The notes below the pieces were generated by a model that did no database searches, had not been told where the DNA came from, and saw nothing but the letters and a program-made list of their open reading frames with translations. A stretch of 64,000 nt of DNA from SSSZ01 sp036732025 (lineage in GTDB: Bacteria > Pseudomonadota > Gammaproteobacteria > Burkholderiales > Rhodocyclaceae): positions 1-64,000 of the forward strand of contig DAINDE010000014.1 in the NCBI GenBank assembly GCA_036732025.1. Reading direction: 5' to 3'. Below, in pieces: positions 32,084 through 40,985 of this stretch (position 1 is its first letter; every line of letters starts with the position of its first letter). The position numbers and the translations under genes were made by a program.

Positions 32084-33248
32084 TAGCCGGACCCGCTTGC
32101 GTGCCGCCCGCGCCGTCCCGCACCCAGCCGAGGACCAGGACCAGCCCGGCCAGGGCAAAGAGGGAACCCAGGGTGAAGGTCCAGCCGGCGCCGATGGGGT
32201 CCCAGGTCCAGCCGCTGACCAGGCCGCCCAGCAAGCCGCCGGCGCCGAAGGTCAGGCTCGAATAGAGCGCCTGCCCCCGCCCCTGGGCCTTGCCCGGGAA
32301 CCACTGGTTGATGGCGGCAATGGCGGCGGCGTGGTAGGCGCCGAAGGTGAGGCCGTGCATCAACTGGGCGAAGACGGCGACAGCAGGCGACGCAACGCCC
32401 CAGCCAATTAGCAGGAAGCGCAGCACCGCCGCCGCGAAACAGGCCGCCAGGACGGCGCGCAGGGAAAAACGCCGGGATATCCGCCCCATGGCCAGGAAGA
32501 CGACGATCTCGGCGAGGACGCCGAGGGACCACAGGAGGCCGACCTCCGTCTTGCTGTACTGGTGGTCGGCCAGGTGGATGGAATAGAAGACGTAGAGGGC
32601 GCCGTGGGCGGCGGACATGGCGAAGCAGGCGGCCAGCAGGGCGCGCACCCGGGGTAGCCGCAGGATGTCGGCGATGGGCTGGCTTTCCCCGTGATGGGAT
32701 GGGTGGCTCGCCTCGGGCAAGGAGGCGGCCAGGGCCAGGATGCCGGCGAGCACGGCCCAGCACACCCAGAGGACGGCAGCGATGGGAACGAAATCAAGCA
32801 ACCGCCCGGTACCCAGGACTGCGACGATGAAGCCGATGGAGCCCCACACCCGGACGCGGCTGTAACGCCCCTTTTCTTCCCGCAGGTGATCGAAGGTCAG
32901 GGTCTCCACCAACGGCAGGGCGGCGCTCCAGAAGAACGCAAGGAAGGCCATGGCCACCAGCATGCCCCCCAGGCGGTCGAGCCAGAAGAAGGCGGTAAAG
33001 CCGGCCAGGCTGATGGCCCCGGCCAGGCGGACGATGGCCACGCGCCACCCGGTATGGTCGGCGAGCCAGCCCCACAGGTTGGGGCCGAACAGGCGCATCA
33101 ACTGCATCTGGGACATCAGGAGCCCGATGTCCCAGGCGGAGAAATCCAGGGATTGCAGGTAAAGCCCGAAATAGGGCGAAAAGGCGCCGATGAAGGCGAA
33201 GTAGAAGAAGTAGTAGCCCGAGAGGCGCCAGTAGGGCAGGAGGTGCAT
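32076..33248 (-). CDS. MFS transporter, LacY/HcaT-like
   Basis: A 390-residue, 12-helix major-facilitator protein. The N-terminus (LPYWRLSGYYFFYFAFIGAF) and the following YFGLYLQSL are typical of the HcaT/LacY-like branch (MFS_1_like). The inter-helix motif is WGWLADHTGWR. Relatives carry aromatic acids, nucleosides or sugars; the substrate cannot be set from sequence. It is located upstream of leuC on the same strand, but the leu promoter candidate falls at its 3' end, so it is probably a separate transcript. Confidence 0.88.
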   Translation of the reverse strand: MHLLPYWRLSGYYFFYFAFIGAFSPYFGLYLQSLDFSAWDIGLLMSQMQLMRLFGPNLWGWLADHTGWRVAIVRLAGAISLAGFTAFFWLDRLGGMLVAMAFLAFFWSAALPLVETLTFDHLREEKGRYSRVRVWGSIGFIVAVLGTGRLLDFVPIAAVLWVCWAVLAGILALAASLPEASHPSHHGESQPIADILRLPRVRALLAACFAMSAAHGALYVFYSIHLADHQYSKTEVGLLWSLGVLAEIVVFLAMGRISRRFSLRAVLAACFAAAVLRFLLIGWGVASPAVAVFAQLMHGLTFGAYHAAAIAAINQWFPGKAQGRGQALYSSLTFGAGGLLGGLVSGWTWDPIGAGWTFTLGSLFALAGLVLVLGWVRDGAGGTQAGPAMR

Positions 33249-33288
33249 CCGGCGATTCTACCGGATGCGCCCCGGGGCCGAGGCCCGG

Positions 33289-33549
33289 TTACTTGTACTG
33301 CTGGCCGGCGCGGAAGGCGAGCAGCATGTGGTAGAGCTCGTCCTTGAGCTTGACCCGCTGCTTCTTCATGTCTTCCATGGTGAAGTCGGCCACCGGCATG
33401 TCGTGCTCTTCCAGATCCTCCACCTTGCCGGTCAGCCGGTGGTAGCTGTTGAAGAGGCGGGTGAAGTGGGCGTTCGAGGCCTTCAGCACCTCGATGGCGT
33501 CCTTCATGTCCGGAAATTCATTATGGAGTTCGTGGTGATCGACTTGCAT
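33289..33549 (-). CDS. YdcH family (DUF465) small protein
   Basis: An 86-residue all-helical protein. The conserved core is HFTRLFNSYHRLTGKVEDLE followed by the second helix VKLKDELYHMLLAF; a coiled-coil hairpin is expected. Members of this family are widespread in proteobacteria and uncharacterised. It lies 40 bases before the MFS gene and 55 bases after the aroC stop. Confidence 0.85.
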   Translation of the reverse strand: MQVDHHELHNEFPDMKDAIEVLKASNAHFTRLFNSYHRLTGKVEDLEEHDMPVADFTMEDMKKQRVKLKDELYHMLLAFRAGQQYK

Positions 33550-33603
33550 GTTGTGCTCCCTCTTGCAACAACGTCCGCCGGGGCGGAATTGGAAAATTCG
33601 ATG

Positions 33604-34704
33604 TTAACCGATTTTGCCCGGAATTCGCGGCGTGGCGCAGACCACGTCGCCGCACTGGGCGCGATGGCGCAGGGCGTGGTCCATGAGCACCAGCGCGAGC
33701 ATGGCCTCGGCGATGGGGGTGGCGCGGATGCCGACGCAGGGGTCGTGGCGTCCCTCGGTCGCCACCTCGATCGGGCGGCCCTGGCGGTCGATGGAACGGC
33801 GAGGCTGGGCGATGGAGGAGGTGGGCTTGATGGCCATGTTGACGACGATGTCCTGGCCGGTGGAAATGCCGCCGAGGATGCCACCGGCGTGGTTGGAGAG
33901 GAAGCCCTCGGGCCGCATTTCGTCGCCGTGCTCGCTGCCCCTCTGGGCCACCGCGGCGAAGCCGGCGCCGATCTCGACGCCCTTGACGGCGTTGATGCCC
34001 ATCATGGCGTAGGCGATCTCGGCGTCGAGGCGGTCGTAGACCGGCTCGCCCCAGCCCGGCGGCACGCCGGTGGCGGTGACGGTGATGCGGGCGCCGACGG
34101 AATCCAGGGACTTGCGCAACTCGTCCATAAAAGCCTCCAACTGCGGCACCATGCCGGCATTGGGGGCGAAGAAGGCATTGCCGTCGATGTCGTCGACGCT
34201 GGCAAAGGGAATGTCAATGGGGCCGAGGGCGCTCATCCAGCCCCGGATGGCGACGCCGTAGCGCTCCTGCAGCCACTTGCGGGCGATGGCGCCGGCGGCG
34301 ACGCGCACCGCCGTCTCCCGGGCTGAGGAACGGCCGCCGCCGCGGTAGTCGCGGAAGCCGTATTTCTGGGTATAGGTGTAATCGGCGTGCCCCGGGCGGA
34401 AGGTCTCGGCGATGTTGCCGTAATCCTTGCTGCGCTGGTCCTGGTTGCGGATCAAGAGGCCGATGGGGGTGCCGGTGGTCTTGCCCTCGAAGACGCCGGA
34501 GAGGATCTCCACCGTATCCGGTTCCCGGCGTTGGGTGACATGGCGGGAGGTGCCCGGCTTGCGGCGGTCCAGTTCGGCCTGGATGTCCGCCTCGCACAGG
34601 GCCAGCCCCGGCGGACAGCCATCCACCACGCAGCCGATGGCCGGGCCGTGGGATTCGCCGAAGGAGGTGACGGTAAACAGGGTGCCAAAGGTGTTGCCGG
34701 ACAT
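33604..34704 (-). CDS. aroC: Chorismate synthase
   Basis: Last shikimate-pathway step, forming chorismate from EPSP with reduced FMN. It has 366 residues. Signatures: TSFGESHGPAIGCVVDGCPPG, the RRKPGTSRHVTQRREPD flavin/substrate segment, GVFEGKTTGTPIGLLIRN, YRGGGRSSARETAVRVAAGA and FLSNHAGGILGGISTGQD. The start lies divergent from a small plus-strand reading frame. No other aro genes are in the window. Confidence 0.97.
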   Translation of the reverse strand: MSGNTFGTLFTVTSFGESHGPAIGCVVDGCPPGLALCEADIQAELDRRKPGTSRHVTQRREPDTVEILSGVFEGKTTGTPIGLLIRNQDQRSKDYGNIAETFRPGHADYTYTQKYGFRDYRGGGRSSARETAVRVAAGAIARKWLQERYGVAIRGWMSALGPIDIPFASVDDIDGNAFFAPNAGMVPQLEAFMDELRKSLDSVGARITVTATGVPPGWGEPVYDRLDAEIAYAMMGINAVKGVEIGAGFAAVAQRGSEHGDEMRPEGFLSNHAGGILGGISTGQDIVVNMAIKPTSSIAQPRRSIDRQGRPIEVATEGRHDPCVGIRATPIAEAMLALVLMDHALRHRAQCGDVVCATPRIPGKIG

Positions 34705-34742
34705 AGGAGGCGCGGGAATAGAATGGAAGCGTTGAGTTTACC

Positions 34743-34907
34743 ATGGCCCACAAAAAGCCCTCCCCCACCCCTCCGCCCGCCGGCCAACCGGCCCGCCCCC
34801 AGCACGGCCGGGAGCCGGGCCGCCCCCCCTCGTTCGCCGGAAATCCCCGACTGCAGGCGGACAACCGCTGGCAGCGCACCAAGCGCTACGGCTGGAACGG
34901 CCGCTGA
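34743..34907 (+). CDS. Hypothetical small Pro-rich protein
   Basis: A 54-residue reading frame. It begins MAHKKPSPTPPPAGQPARP and ends RWQRTKRYGWNGR. Its first half is disordered and Pro-rich; the C-terminal tail is basic-aromatic and looks constrained. It is divergent from aroC with 38 bases between starts. The Shine-Dalgarno match is weak (GGAAG, 12 bases away). I do not recognise it; translation is plausible but unproven. Confidence 0.4.
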   Translation: MAHKKPSPTPPPAGQPARPQHGREPGRPPSFAGNPRLQADNRWQRTKRYGWNGR

Positions 34908-34952
34908 AGGAAAAATGGCGGCCGCGGCCGCCCCTTGCCGGCTTGCCCCGGC

Positions 34953-35399
34953 TCAGGCCTGCGGTTCGTCCGGCCAGTTCTTGATGTAGTTCTTGAGCAT
35001 CTTGTTCTCGAAGCTCTGCTCTTCGAGTACCGCCTTGGCCACGTCGAGGAAGGAAATGACGCCCAGCAGCAGGTTGCCGTCGAGGACCGGCAGATAGCGG
35101 CAGTGTTTCTCGATCATCAGGCGGCGCAGGTCGTTGGCTTCCATGGAAGGATAGGCCGTGGCCGGATCCGCCACCATCACCTCGCCCACCGTCATCATGT
35201 CGAGCTTGCCGCCGGTCTTGCGGAAGGCGCGCAGGACTTCGCGGAAAGTCAGGATGCCGGCCATCTTGCCGCCGGACATCACCACCAGGGAGCCCACATC
35301 GAAATCGGCCATGATTTCCACGGCCGACGCCAGGGATTGCTCCGGTGTCGCGGTGTAGAGCGTTCCGCCCTTGATGCGGATGATTTCGCTGACCAGCAT
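34953..35399 (-). CDS. CBS-domain pair protein
   Basis: A 148-residue protein made of two CBS domains (about 1-62 and 72-128; SLASAVEIMADFDVGSLVVM and LRRLMIEKHCRYLPVLDGN), which together make a Bateman module. These modules bind adenine nucleotides such as AMP, ATP or S-adenosylmethionine and sense energy state. It is a standalone module with a 20-residue helical tail and no effector domain, so it probably regulates a partner protein. A strong GGGAGAGAG ribosome-binding site precedes the ATG. The gene is divergent from the HTH gene across a 254-base regulatory spacer. Confidence 0.92.
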   Translation of the reverse strand: MLVSEIIRIKGGTLYTATPEQSLASAVEIMADFDVGSLVVMSGGKMAGILTFREVLRAFRKTGGKLDMMTVGEVMVADPATAYPSMEANDLRRLMIEKHCRYLPVLDGNLLLGVISFLDVAKAVLEEQSFENKMLKNYIKNWPDEPQA

Positions 35400-35550
35400 G
35401 ACTCTCTCCCGGATAAGTATTGTGTGATGGATGTTAGAGCATCCCTTGCCTTTGGAAAAGTCGATTGAACAAGGTCAGGGTCATATCCGTCTAAGCTACA
35501 GCAGCTTGACAGAGAGATGAAAAAATTCCGGAAAAATTAGTCAATGCCAC

Positions 35551-35600
35551 TTGCAAAATGCAAAACAAGATATACAATTGGTCATATGACCTAGGTCATA
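35551..35600 (+). promoter_or_regulatory. Promoter plus triple GGTCAT operator of the HTH gene
   Basis: TTGCAA (35551-35556) and TACAAT (35573-35578), 16 bases apart, make a good sigma-70 promoter. Directly after it come three half-sites: GGTCAT and ATGACC form a perfect 12-base palindrome (35580-35591), and TATGACCTAGGTCATA (35585-35600) is a perfect 16-base palindrome sharing the middle half-site. Further copies of GGTCA lie upstream at 35473 and 35479. The position over the expected transcription start suggests repression, possibly by the gene's own product. Confidence 0.6.
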
Positions 35601-35653
35601 CATGAATAGTATGCCGGGTTATTTCTACAACATCGGCGTATGGAGATTGAATT

Positions 35654-35959
35654 ATGAGCACCATGAAGACCATCGAAAAAATCGACCCCCGCGAGATTCG
35701 TCGCAAGCTTGGCCTCAACCAGCAGCAATTCTGGTCCACCATCGGCGTCACCCAGAGCGGCGGCTCCCGTTATGAAAGCGGCCGCAACATGCCCAAGCCG
35801 GTGCGCGAACTGCTGCGCCTGGTCCATGTCGAGCAGGTGGACATCAAGGCCATCAAGCGCGAGGACTGGGAAGTCATCGAGTACCTCAAGTCCCAGGAAC
35901 CCGACCTCTTCAAGACCCTGAAGAAGTCCGCCCGCGCCAAGGGCAAGAAGGCCGCCTGA
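35654..35959 (+). CDS. Small XRE-like helix-turn-helix DNA-binding protein
   Basis: A 101-residue protein. An HTH covers about residues 12-45 (IRRKLGLNQQQFWSTIGVTQ then GGSRYESGRNMPKPVRELL). The C-terminal half is helical with a Lys-rich tail (LKKSARAKGKKAA) that could add nonspecific DNA contact. It has a good ribosome-binding site (GGAG) before ATG 35654, its own promoter and a terminator, so it is a separate transcript. The upstream AT-rich region has overlapping palindromes that are natural candidates for its binding site. The target genes are unknown; no toxin gene accompanies it. Confidence 0.82.
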   Translation: MSTMKTIEKIDPREIRRKLGLNQQQFWSTIGVTQSGGSRYESGRNMPKPVRELLRLVHVEQVDIKAIKREDWEVIEYLKSQEPDLFKTLKKSARAKGKKAA

Positions 35960-35979
35960 TTTCCGGCAGCGCCGCCCCC

Positions 35980-36024
35980 ACGGGCGTCACGGGCTGACCA
36001 CGGCCCGGACGCCCGTTTTCTTTT
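35980..36024 (+). terminator. Terminator of the HTH gene
   Basis: Stem ACGGGCGT (35980-35987) with ACGCCCGT (36009-36016), an inner GGGC/GCCC pair, then TTTTCTTTT. It overlaps the last codons of the convergent radical SAM gene. Confidence 0.65.
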
Positions 36025-36814
36025 CGATCTCGGCCGCGAAGGCTTCGAGCTCGGCCGCCTCCAGGCGCTGCAGGCGTGGCGCCGCCGGCTGCAGCGAGGG
36101 CCGGGCGAGGCCGTAGAGGTGGATGCCGGCGATGGCCTGCCGCGCCTGCCCGATCAAATCGCAGTAGGCCTGCCGTTCGGCGGGGCCGGGCGCCGCGCCA
36201 TCCAGCGCGAACCAGCAGGTCTGCACCCAGGTCCGGGCCAGGGCGGCGCAGGCCAGGAGGTGCTTCAGCACACGCCCGGCATCCTGGGGTACGCCGTTGA
36301 TGGCCGCCGCCTGCGGGCCGACACGGTCCACCTTGAACCACACCTCGCCCCCTGCTTCGCCGATGGCGGCGATGCCCCGCCGCACTGCCGGCCGATGCAG
36401 GAGACTGCCGTTGGTGATGAGGCGGATGACGACCGATTGCGCCAGTCCATGCCGCTCCAGGGCGCGGCGCACGATGCCCACCGCCTGCGGGAATTCGGCG
36501 GCGCTGGTGGGTTCCCCGTTGCCGGAAAAGGCGACATCGACAATGCGCCGCGCTTCCGGCGCCACTGCGCTGGCGAGAAAGGCGGGGGCGCCGGCGAGGA
36601 AGCCGTCCAGTTCCTGCTCGAGGAGCCCCAGGTCGATGGGGGGCGGCCCGCCCCGTTGCAGGTTTTCCACCTGGCAATAGACGCAGGCCCAGTTGCAGGC
36701 GTTGTTGACGTTGAGATTGACGCCGACGGACACGCCCCCCGCCCGGCGGGAAACGACCGGGTAGATGTAGGTCATGCCGGCGCTGTCGCGGCGGTGTTCA
36801 GCGGTAGTGAGCAT
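35987..36814 (-). CDS. Radical SAM protein (COG0731-like)
   Basis: A 275-residue iron-sulfur enzyme. The SAM cluster motif CX3CX2C is in NNACNWACVYCQVE, and the SAM-binding region is FSGNGEPTSAAEF. The overall form resembles the wyosine-synthetase-like COG0731 group rather than QueE, which has a different length and motif context. The ATG at 36814 is chosen over the longer frame because the extra N-terminus overlaps queD's promoter. It is divergent from queD, 46 bases apart. Reaction unknown. Confidence 0.85.
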   Translation of the reverse strand: MLTTAEHRRDSAGMTYIYPVVSRRAGGVSVGVNLNVNNACNWACVYCQVENLQRGGPPPIDLGLLEQELDGFLAGAPAFLASAVAPEARRIVDVAFSGNGEPTSAAEFPQAVGIVRRALERHGLAQSVVIRLITNGSLLHRPAVRRGIAAIGEAGGEVWFKVDRVGPQAAAINGVPQDAGRVLKHLLACAALARTWVQTCWFALDGAAPGPAERQAYCDLIGQARQAIAGIHLYGLARPSLQPAAPRLQRLEAAELEAFAAEIEKKTGVRAVVSP

Positions 36815-36860
36815 GGGGCCATTGTATAATCCTGCCTTGCCTCGATCACCCTCCCCGCCC

Positions 36861-37313
36861 ATGTTCATCACCCGCCGCCTGGAATTCGACGCCGGCCACC
36901 GCATCCCCGACCACCAGAGCCAGTGCCGGCACCTGCACGGGCACCGCTACGCCCTGGAGATCACCCTTTCCGGCGATGTCATCGACAAGGAGGGTGACGC
37001 GGCCAACGGCATGGTGATGGATTTCTCCCAGGTCAAGGCCCTGGCCAAGGCCCACCTGGTGGACCTGTGGGACCACGCCTTCCTGGCCTACCGGGGCGAC
37101 CGGGCCATCGTCGACTTCCTCACCGCCCTGCCGGGCCACAAGACGGTGGTCCTCGACCGCGTGCCGACGGCGGAAAACCTCGCCGCCATCGCCTTCGCCA
37201 TCCTGGACGGGGTGTACCGGGACACCTACGGCAACCACCTGCGCCTGGAGCGCGTCCGCCTCTACGAGACGCCCAACTGCTGGGCCGACGCCCTGCGCAA
37301 CCCGGCGCATTGA
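36861..37313 (+). CDS. queD: 6-carboxy-5,6,7,8-tetrahydropterin synthase
   Basis: Queuosine-pathway enzyme turning dihydroneopterin triphosphate into carboxytetrahydropterin. It has 150 residues from ATG 36861. Zinc-binding His residues occur in FDAGHRI and HLHGHRYALE. The catalytic Cys precedes them (SQCRHLHGH), and further conserved residues are VMDFSQVK and DLWDHAFL. A TATAAT at 36825-36830 is a possible -10. QueC, QueE and QueF are not in the window. The radical SAM neighbour is divergent, and its involvement in queuosine is not shown by its motifs. Confidence 0.94.
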   Translation: MFITRRLEFDAGHRIPDHQSQCRHLHGHRYALEITLSGDVIDKEGDAANGMVMDFSQVKALAKAHLVDLWDHAFLAYRGDRAIVDFLTALPGHKTVVLDRVPTAENLAAIAFAILDGVYRDTYGNHLRLERVRLYETPNCWADALRNPAH

Positions 37314-37389
37314 GCCGCCGGGCGGACTCTCCTATACTTGCCGCCGGGGGAACCCTGGCGCCGGAAGCGCGCCCCGGAGGAAAAGAACA

Positions 37390-38217
37390 ATGATCAAATG
37401 GTGCGCGTGGCTCGCCGCAGCTTTAATGCTTACGGCATTTCCCGCACGGGCGGAGCAGCCGCCCCTGCGGGTGGGGGTGGTTCCCTACCTGACCACCAAC
37501 GTGCTGATGACCCTCTTCCAGCCCCTGCGCGCCCATCTGGAGCACAGCCTGGGACGGCCGGTGGAGCTTTACACCGAACGGGACGTGCGCACTTTCGTCC
37601 GGCGCACCCTGACGCCGGATTTCGACCTGATCATCAGCGCCGCCCACCATGCGCGGCTGGCCCAGGTGGAAGCCGGCTATGTGCCCCTGGTGCGCTTTTC
37701 CGGCCCGCTGCACGCCGCCATCGCCGTGCGTTCCGACTCGCCGCTGCAGGACCCCAGGGATCTGCGCGGCCGGCGCATCGCCGTCACCGACCGCAGCATC
37801 CTGGTCAATATCGTGTCCCTCAAGCTCCTGGCCGACATGGGCCTGGCGGAGAAGGACCTCGACCTGTCGCTGGTCAATTCCCAGAATTCCGGCCTGCTGG
37901 CGGTGGCCCGCGGCGAGGCGGAAGCCGCCATCATCGCCCACTTCACCCTCGACCAGATACCCCCGGAACAACGGTCCGACATCCGCATCATCTTCAAGTC
38001 GGACGTCCTGCCCAACGTCACCCTCCTGGCCAACCCCCAGATGCCCAAGGCCGACCAGGAAACGCTGCGGCGAGCGCTCCTCGCCCTCCCCCATTCGGCG
38101 GATGGCCGTGCCTTCCTGGAGCGCAGCCGCTTCCAGGGCGTGCAGACGGTCGATGAAGCCTACATGAAGCGGCTCGACACCTATCTTCCGGAAACCCGCC
38201 GGCACCTGGCGCCATGA
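37390..38217 (+). CDS. PhnD-like periplasmic binding protein
   Basis: A 275-residue secreted type II binding protein (signal MIKWCAWLAAALMLTAFPARA). Fold markers: LRVGVVPYLTTNVLMTLFQP, DFDLIISAAHHARLAQ, DLRGRRIAVTD and ARGEAEAAIIAHF. It belongs to the phosphate/phosphonate-binding PhnD superfamily, which also supplies sensors to signalling proteins. Its stop overlaps the start of a membrane GGDEF-EAL protein by four bases (ATGA), and no transporter gene is present. The likely role is ligand presentation to that periplasmic sensor. The ligand is unknown. Confidence 0.9.
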   Translation: MIKWCAWLAAALMLTAFPARAEQPPLRVGVVPYLTTNVLMTLFQPLRAHLEHSLGRPVELYTERDVRTFVRRTLTPDFDLIISAAHHARLAQVEAGYVPLVRFSGPLHAAIAVRSDSPLQDPRDLRGRRIAVTDRSILVNIVSLKLLADMGLAEKDLDLSLVNSQNSGLLAVARGEAEAAIIAHFTLDQIPPEQRSDIRIIFKSDVLPNVTLLANPQMPKADQETLRRALLALPHSADGRAFLERSRFQGVQTVDEAYMKRLDTYLPETRRHLAP

Positions 38218-40985
38218 TCCGTCGACTGCGCCCCCGGTCGCTACGCTGGCAGCTCATCCTGGCCAGCCTCGCGGTCGAAGCCGTCCTGGTGCTCGCCCTC
38301 ACCTGGAACGGTTTCCGGCTCGTGGAGGACGGCCTGGCCGAGCAGGTGGAAATCCGCCTCAAGGAAACCTCGGTACTGCTCAACGCCTCCCTCGGCCCCC
38401 TCATGGCCAGCCAGGATTACGGCCCCATCGCCGACCTGTTCCGGGAAAGCCGCAGCCAGGAAGGCATCGCCTACTTCGTGCTCACCGATTCCCGGGGCCG
38501 GGTCGTCCTCAGCGACGGCTGGGACCTTTCCCGGCCCCTGCCGCCCCCCCGGGCCTTCGCCGATACCGCCCACCTCGGGGAGCGCTTCGACACCCGCATG
38601 CCCATCACCCTGTCCGGCCAGACCTACGGCCAGCTCGCCCTGGGCATCTCCACCCGTTTCATCGCCCAGGCCCAGGGCCGGCTGGTGCGGGAAAGCCTCG
38701 CCATCGCCGCCGTCACCCTGGTGCTCTCCGGACTGCTGCTGACCCTGGTGGCCTTTTGGCTCACCCGCCACCTGAAACGCCTGGAGAACGCCAGCGCCGC
38801 CGTCTCCGCCGGCCATTTCGACATCGACCTGCCCACCGGCAGCCAGGACGAGATCGGCCGGGTGGCCACGGCCTTCAAGCGCATGGCGGCGGAAATCAAG
38901 GGCCAGTTCGCAGCCCTGCAATCCTCCGAGGAACGCTTCCGCAACCTGCTCTCGTTGTCCACCGACTGGTACTGGGAGCAGGACGCCGACTTCCGCTTCA
39001 CCATCCACCAGCCTGGCCGGCTGGGGGATCCCGAAGGCATCCGCCTGTCCAACCACCTGCTCGGCAAGCGCCGCTGGGAGCAGGAAACCACGCTCGGCGA
39101 GGCGGAATGGGCCGCCCACCGCGCCGATCTCGCCGCCCACCGGGTCTTCCGCGACCTCGAGTACGGCGTGCGCGACGATCAAGGCAACCTCCGCCACTTC
39201 CAGGTCTGCGGCGAACCCGTCTTTGATTTCCAGGGCAATTTCCGGGGCTACCGGGGCACCTCCACCGAAATCACCGAGCGCAAGCGGGCGGAGAATTCCC
39301 TGCGTCTCGCCGCCAGCGTCTTCGCCGAAGCCCGCGAAGGCATCATCATCACTGACGGCGAGCGGCGGGTCGTCGACATCAACCCCATGGTCACCGAACT
39401 GACAGGTTTTACCCGGGCCGATCTGCTCGGCTGCGACGTCCTGGCGCATGTGGGCCAGACCCGGGACCGCCGCTTCCTGCAGGAAGCGATGGGCGCCCTC
39501 GACCGGGAAGGCCATTGGCGGGGCGAGTCCTGGGGCCTGCGCAAGAACGGCGAGACCTTCCCCGAACTGGTCACCGCCAGCGCCGTCCACGACGCCGCCG
39601 GTGCCGTCAGCAACTACATCCTCATCTTCTCCGACATCACCGCCCTCAAGGAGCAGCAGCGGCGGCTCGAGCACCTCGCCCACTACGACGCCCTGACCCG
39701 CCTGCCCAACCGGGTGCTGCTGGCCGACCGCCTGCAGCAGGCCATGGCCCAATGCCGCCGCAGCGGCGACATCCTGGCCGTCGCCTACATGGACCTGGAC
39801 GGCTTCAAGCCCATCAACGACAGCCTCGGCCACGACGCCGGGGACCTGGTGCTGATCGAGGTGGCCGACCGCCTGCGCAAGTGCGTGCGCGGCGGCGACA
39901 CGGTGGCCCGCCTGGGGGGCGACGAGTTCGTCATCCTCATCCGCGCCGAGGATTTCGGCGAGTGCGAGGCAGCGCTGCTGCGCGTCCTCACCACCATCGC
40001 CGAGCCCTATGCCATCAAGGGCCGCACCGAAGCGCTCTCCGCCAGCATCGGCGTCGCCCGCTTCCCCGCCGACGGCGACGACCCCGACGCCCTCCTGCGC
40101 AATGCCGACCAGGCCATGTACGTGGCCAAGCAGACCGGCCGCAACCGCTACCACTTCTTCGACACCGAGCACGACCGCAAGGTGCGCGCCCACAGCGAGC
40201 AGGTCTCCCGCATCCGGGCGGCGCTGCCGGCAGACGAGTTCGTCCTCTACTACCAGCCCAAGGTGGACATGCGCCGGGGCGTGGTGGTCGGCGCCGAGGC
40301 CCTCATCCGCTGGCGCTATCCGGAACGGGGCCTGCTGCCGCCGTCGGAATTCCTGCCGGCGATCGAAAATACCGATTTCGCCATCACCCTCGGCGAATGG
40401 GTCATCGCCACCGCGCTGGCCCAGATGGGCGCCTGGCGCGACGTCGGGGTCGAGTTGCCGGTGAGCGTCAACGTCGCCGCCCGGCAGTTGCTCGCCCCCG
40501 GCTTTGTCGAACGCCTGCAGGCGCTGCTCGCCGCCCGCCCGGAAGTGCCGCCCCCGTGGCTGGAACTGGAGATCGTCGAAACCGCCGCCCTCGACGACAT
40601 CGAGTACGTCACCGACGTCATCAACCGCTGCGCCGCCTTCGGCGTTTCCTTTGCCCTCGACGATTTCGGCACCGGCTATTCCTCACTGATCTACTTCAAG
40701 CGCCTGCCCGCCCGTACCCTCAAGATCGACCAGTCCTTCGTCCGCGACATGCTGGTGGACCCGGAGGACCTCGCCATCATCGAAGGCATCATCGGCCTGG
40801 CCCGGGCCTTCCACCGGGAGGTCATCGCCGAGGGGGTGGAAACCGCCGAGCACGGCGCCCGCCTCCTCGCCCTCGGTTGCGACACCGCCCAGGGCTACGG
40901 CATCGCCCGCCCCATGCCCGCCGGCGACGTGCCGGCCTGGACCCGGGCCTTCCGGCCCGACCCGCGATGGCTGGCGCCCGCCTGA
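38214..40985 (+). CDS. Membrane PAS-GGDEF-EAL cyclic-di-GMP protein
   Basis: A 923-residue dual enzyme. Transmembrane helices at about 13-32 and 165-185 enclose a 130-residue periplasmic sensor, followed by HAMP (about 185-238), two PAS domains (about 245-360 and 365-485; PAC-like RGTSTEITERKRAE), GGDEF (about 490-650) and EAL (about 660-910). Diguanylate cyclase residues are intact (ARLGGDEFVILI), with an inhibitory RxxD site (RGGD) five residues before. The EAL motif is intact (GAEALIRW), as are DDFGTGYSS and AEGVETAEH. Both activities are possible. It is translationally coupled to the PhnD-like protein and to the patatin gene (19-base overlap). Confidence 0.95.
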   Translation: MIRRLRPRSLRWQLILASLAVEAVLVLALTWNGFRLVEDGLAEQVEIRLKETSVLLNASLGPLMASQDYGPIADLFRESRSQEGIAYFVLTDSRGRVVLSDGWDLSRPLPPPRAFADTAHLGERFDTRMPITLSGQTYGQLALGISTRFIAQAQGRLVRESLAIAAVTLVLSGLLLTLVAFWLTRHLKRLENASAAVSAGHFDIDLPTGSQDEIGRVATAFKRMAAEIKGQFAALQSSEERFRNLLSLSTDWYWEQDADFRFTIHQPGRLGDPEGIRLSNHLLGKRRWEQETTLGEAEWAAHRADLAAHRVFRDLEYGVRDDQGNLRHFQVCGEPVFDFQGNFRGYRGTSTEITERKRAENSLRLAASVFAEAREGIIITDGERRVVDINPMVTELTGFTRADLLGCDVLAHVGQTRDRRFLQEAMGALDREGHWRGESWGLRKNGETFPELVTASAVHDAAGAVSNYILIFSDITALKEQQRRLEHLAHYDALTRLPNRVLLADRLQQAMAQCRRSGDILAVAYMDLDGFKPINDSLGHDAGDLVLIEVADRLRKCVRGGDTVARLGGDEFVILIRAEDFGECEAALLRVLTTIAEPYAIKGRTEALSASIGVARFPADGDDPDALLRNADQAMYVAKQTGRNRYHFFDTEHDRKVRAHSEQVSRIRAALPADEFVLYYQPKVDMRRGVVVGAEALIRWRYPERGLLPPSEFLPAIENTDFAITLGEWVIATALAQMGAWRDVGVELPVSVNVAARQLLAPGFVERLQALLAARPEVPPPWLELEIVETAALDDIEYVTDVINRCAAFGVSFALDDFGTGYSSLIYFKRLPARTLKIDQSFVRDMLVDPEDLAIIEGIIGLARAFHREVIAEGVETAEHGARLLALGCDTAQGYGIARPMPAGDVPAWTRAFRPDPRWLAPA

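Noticed and set aside
35987..36814. Assignment of the radical SAM gene as QueE
   Set aside because: Length, cluster context and the SAM-binding segment fit COG0731-like proteins better, and the gene is divergent from queD.
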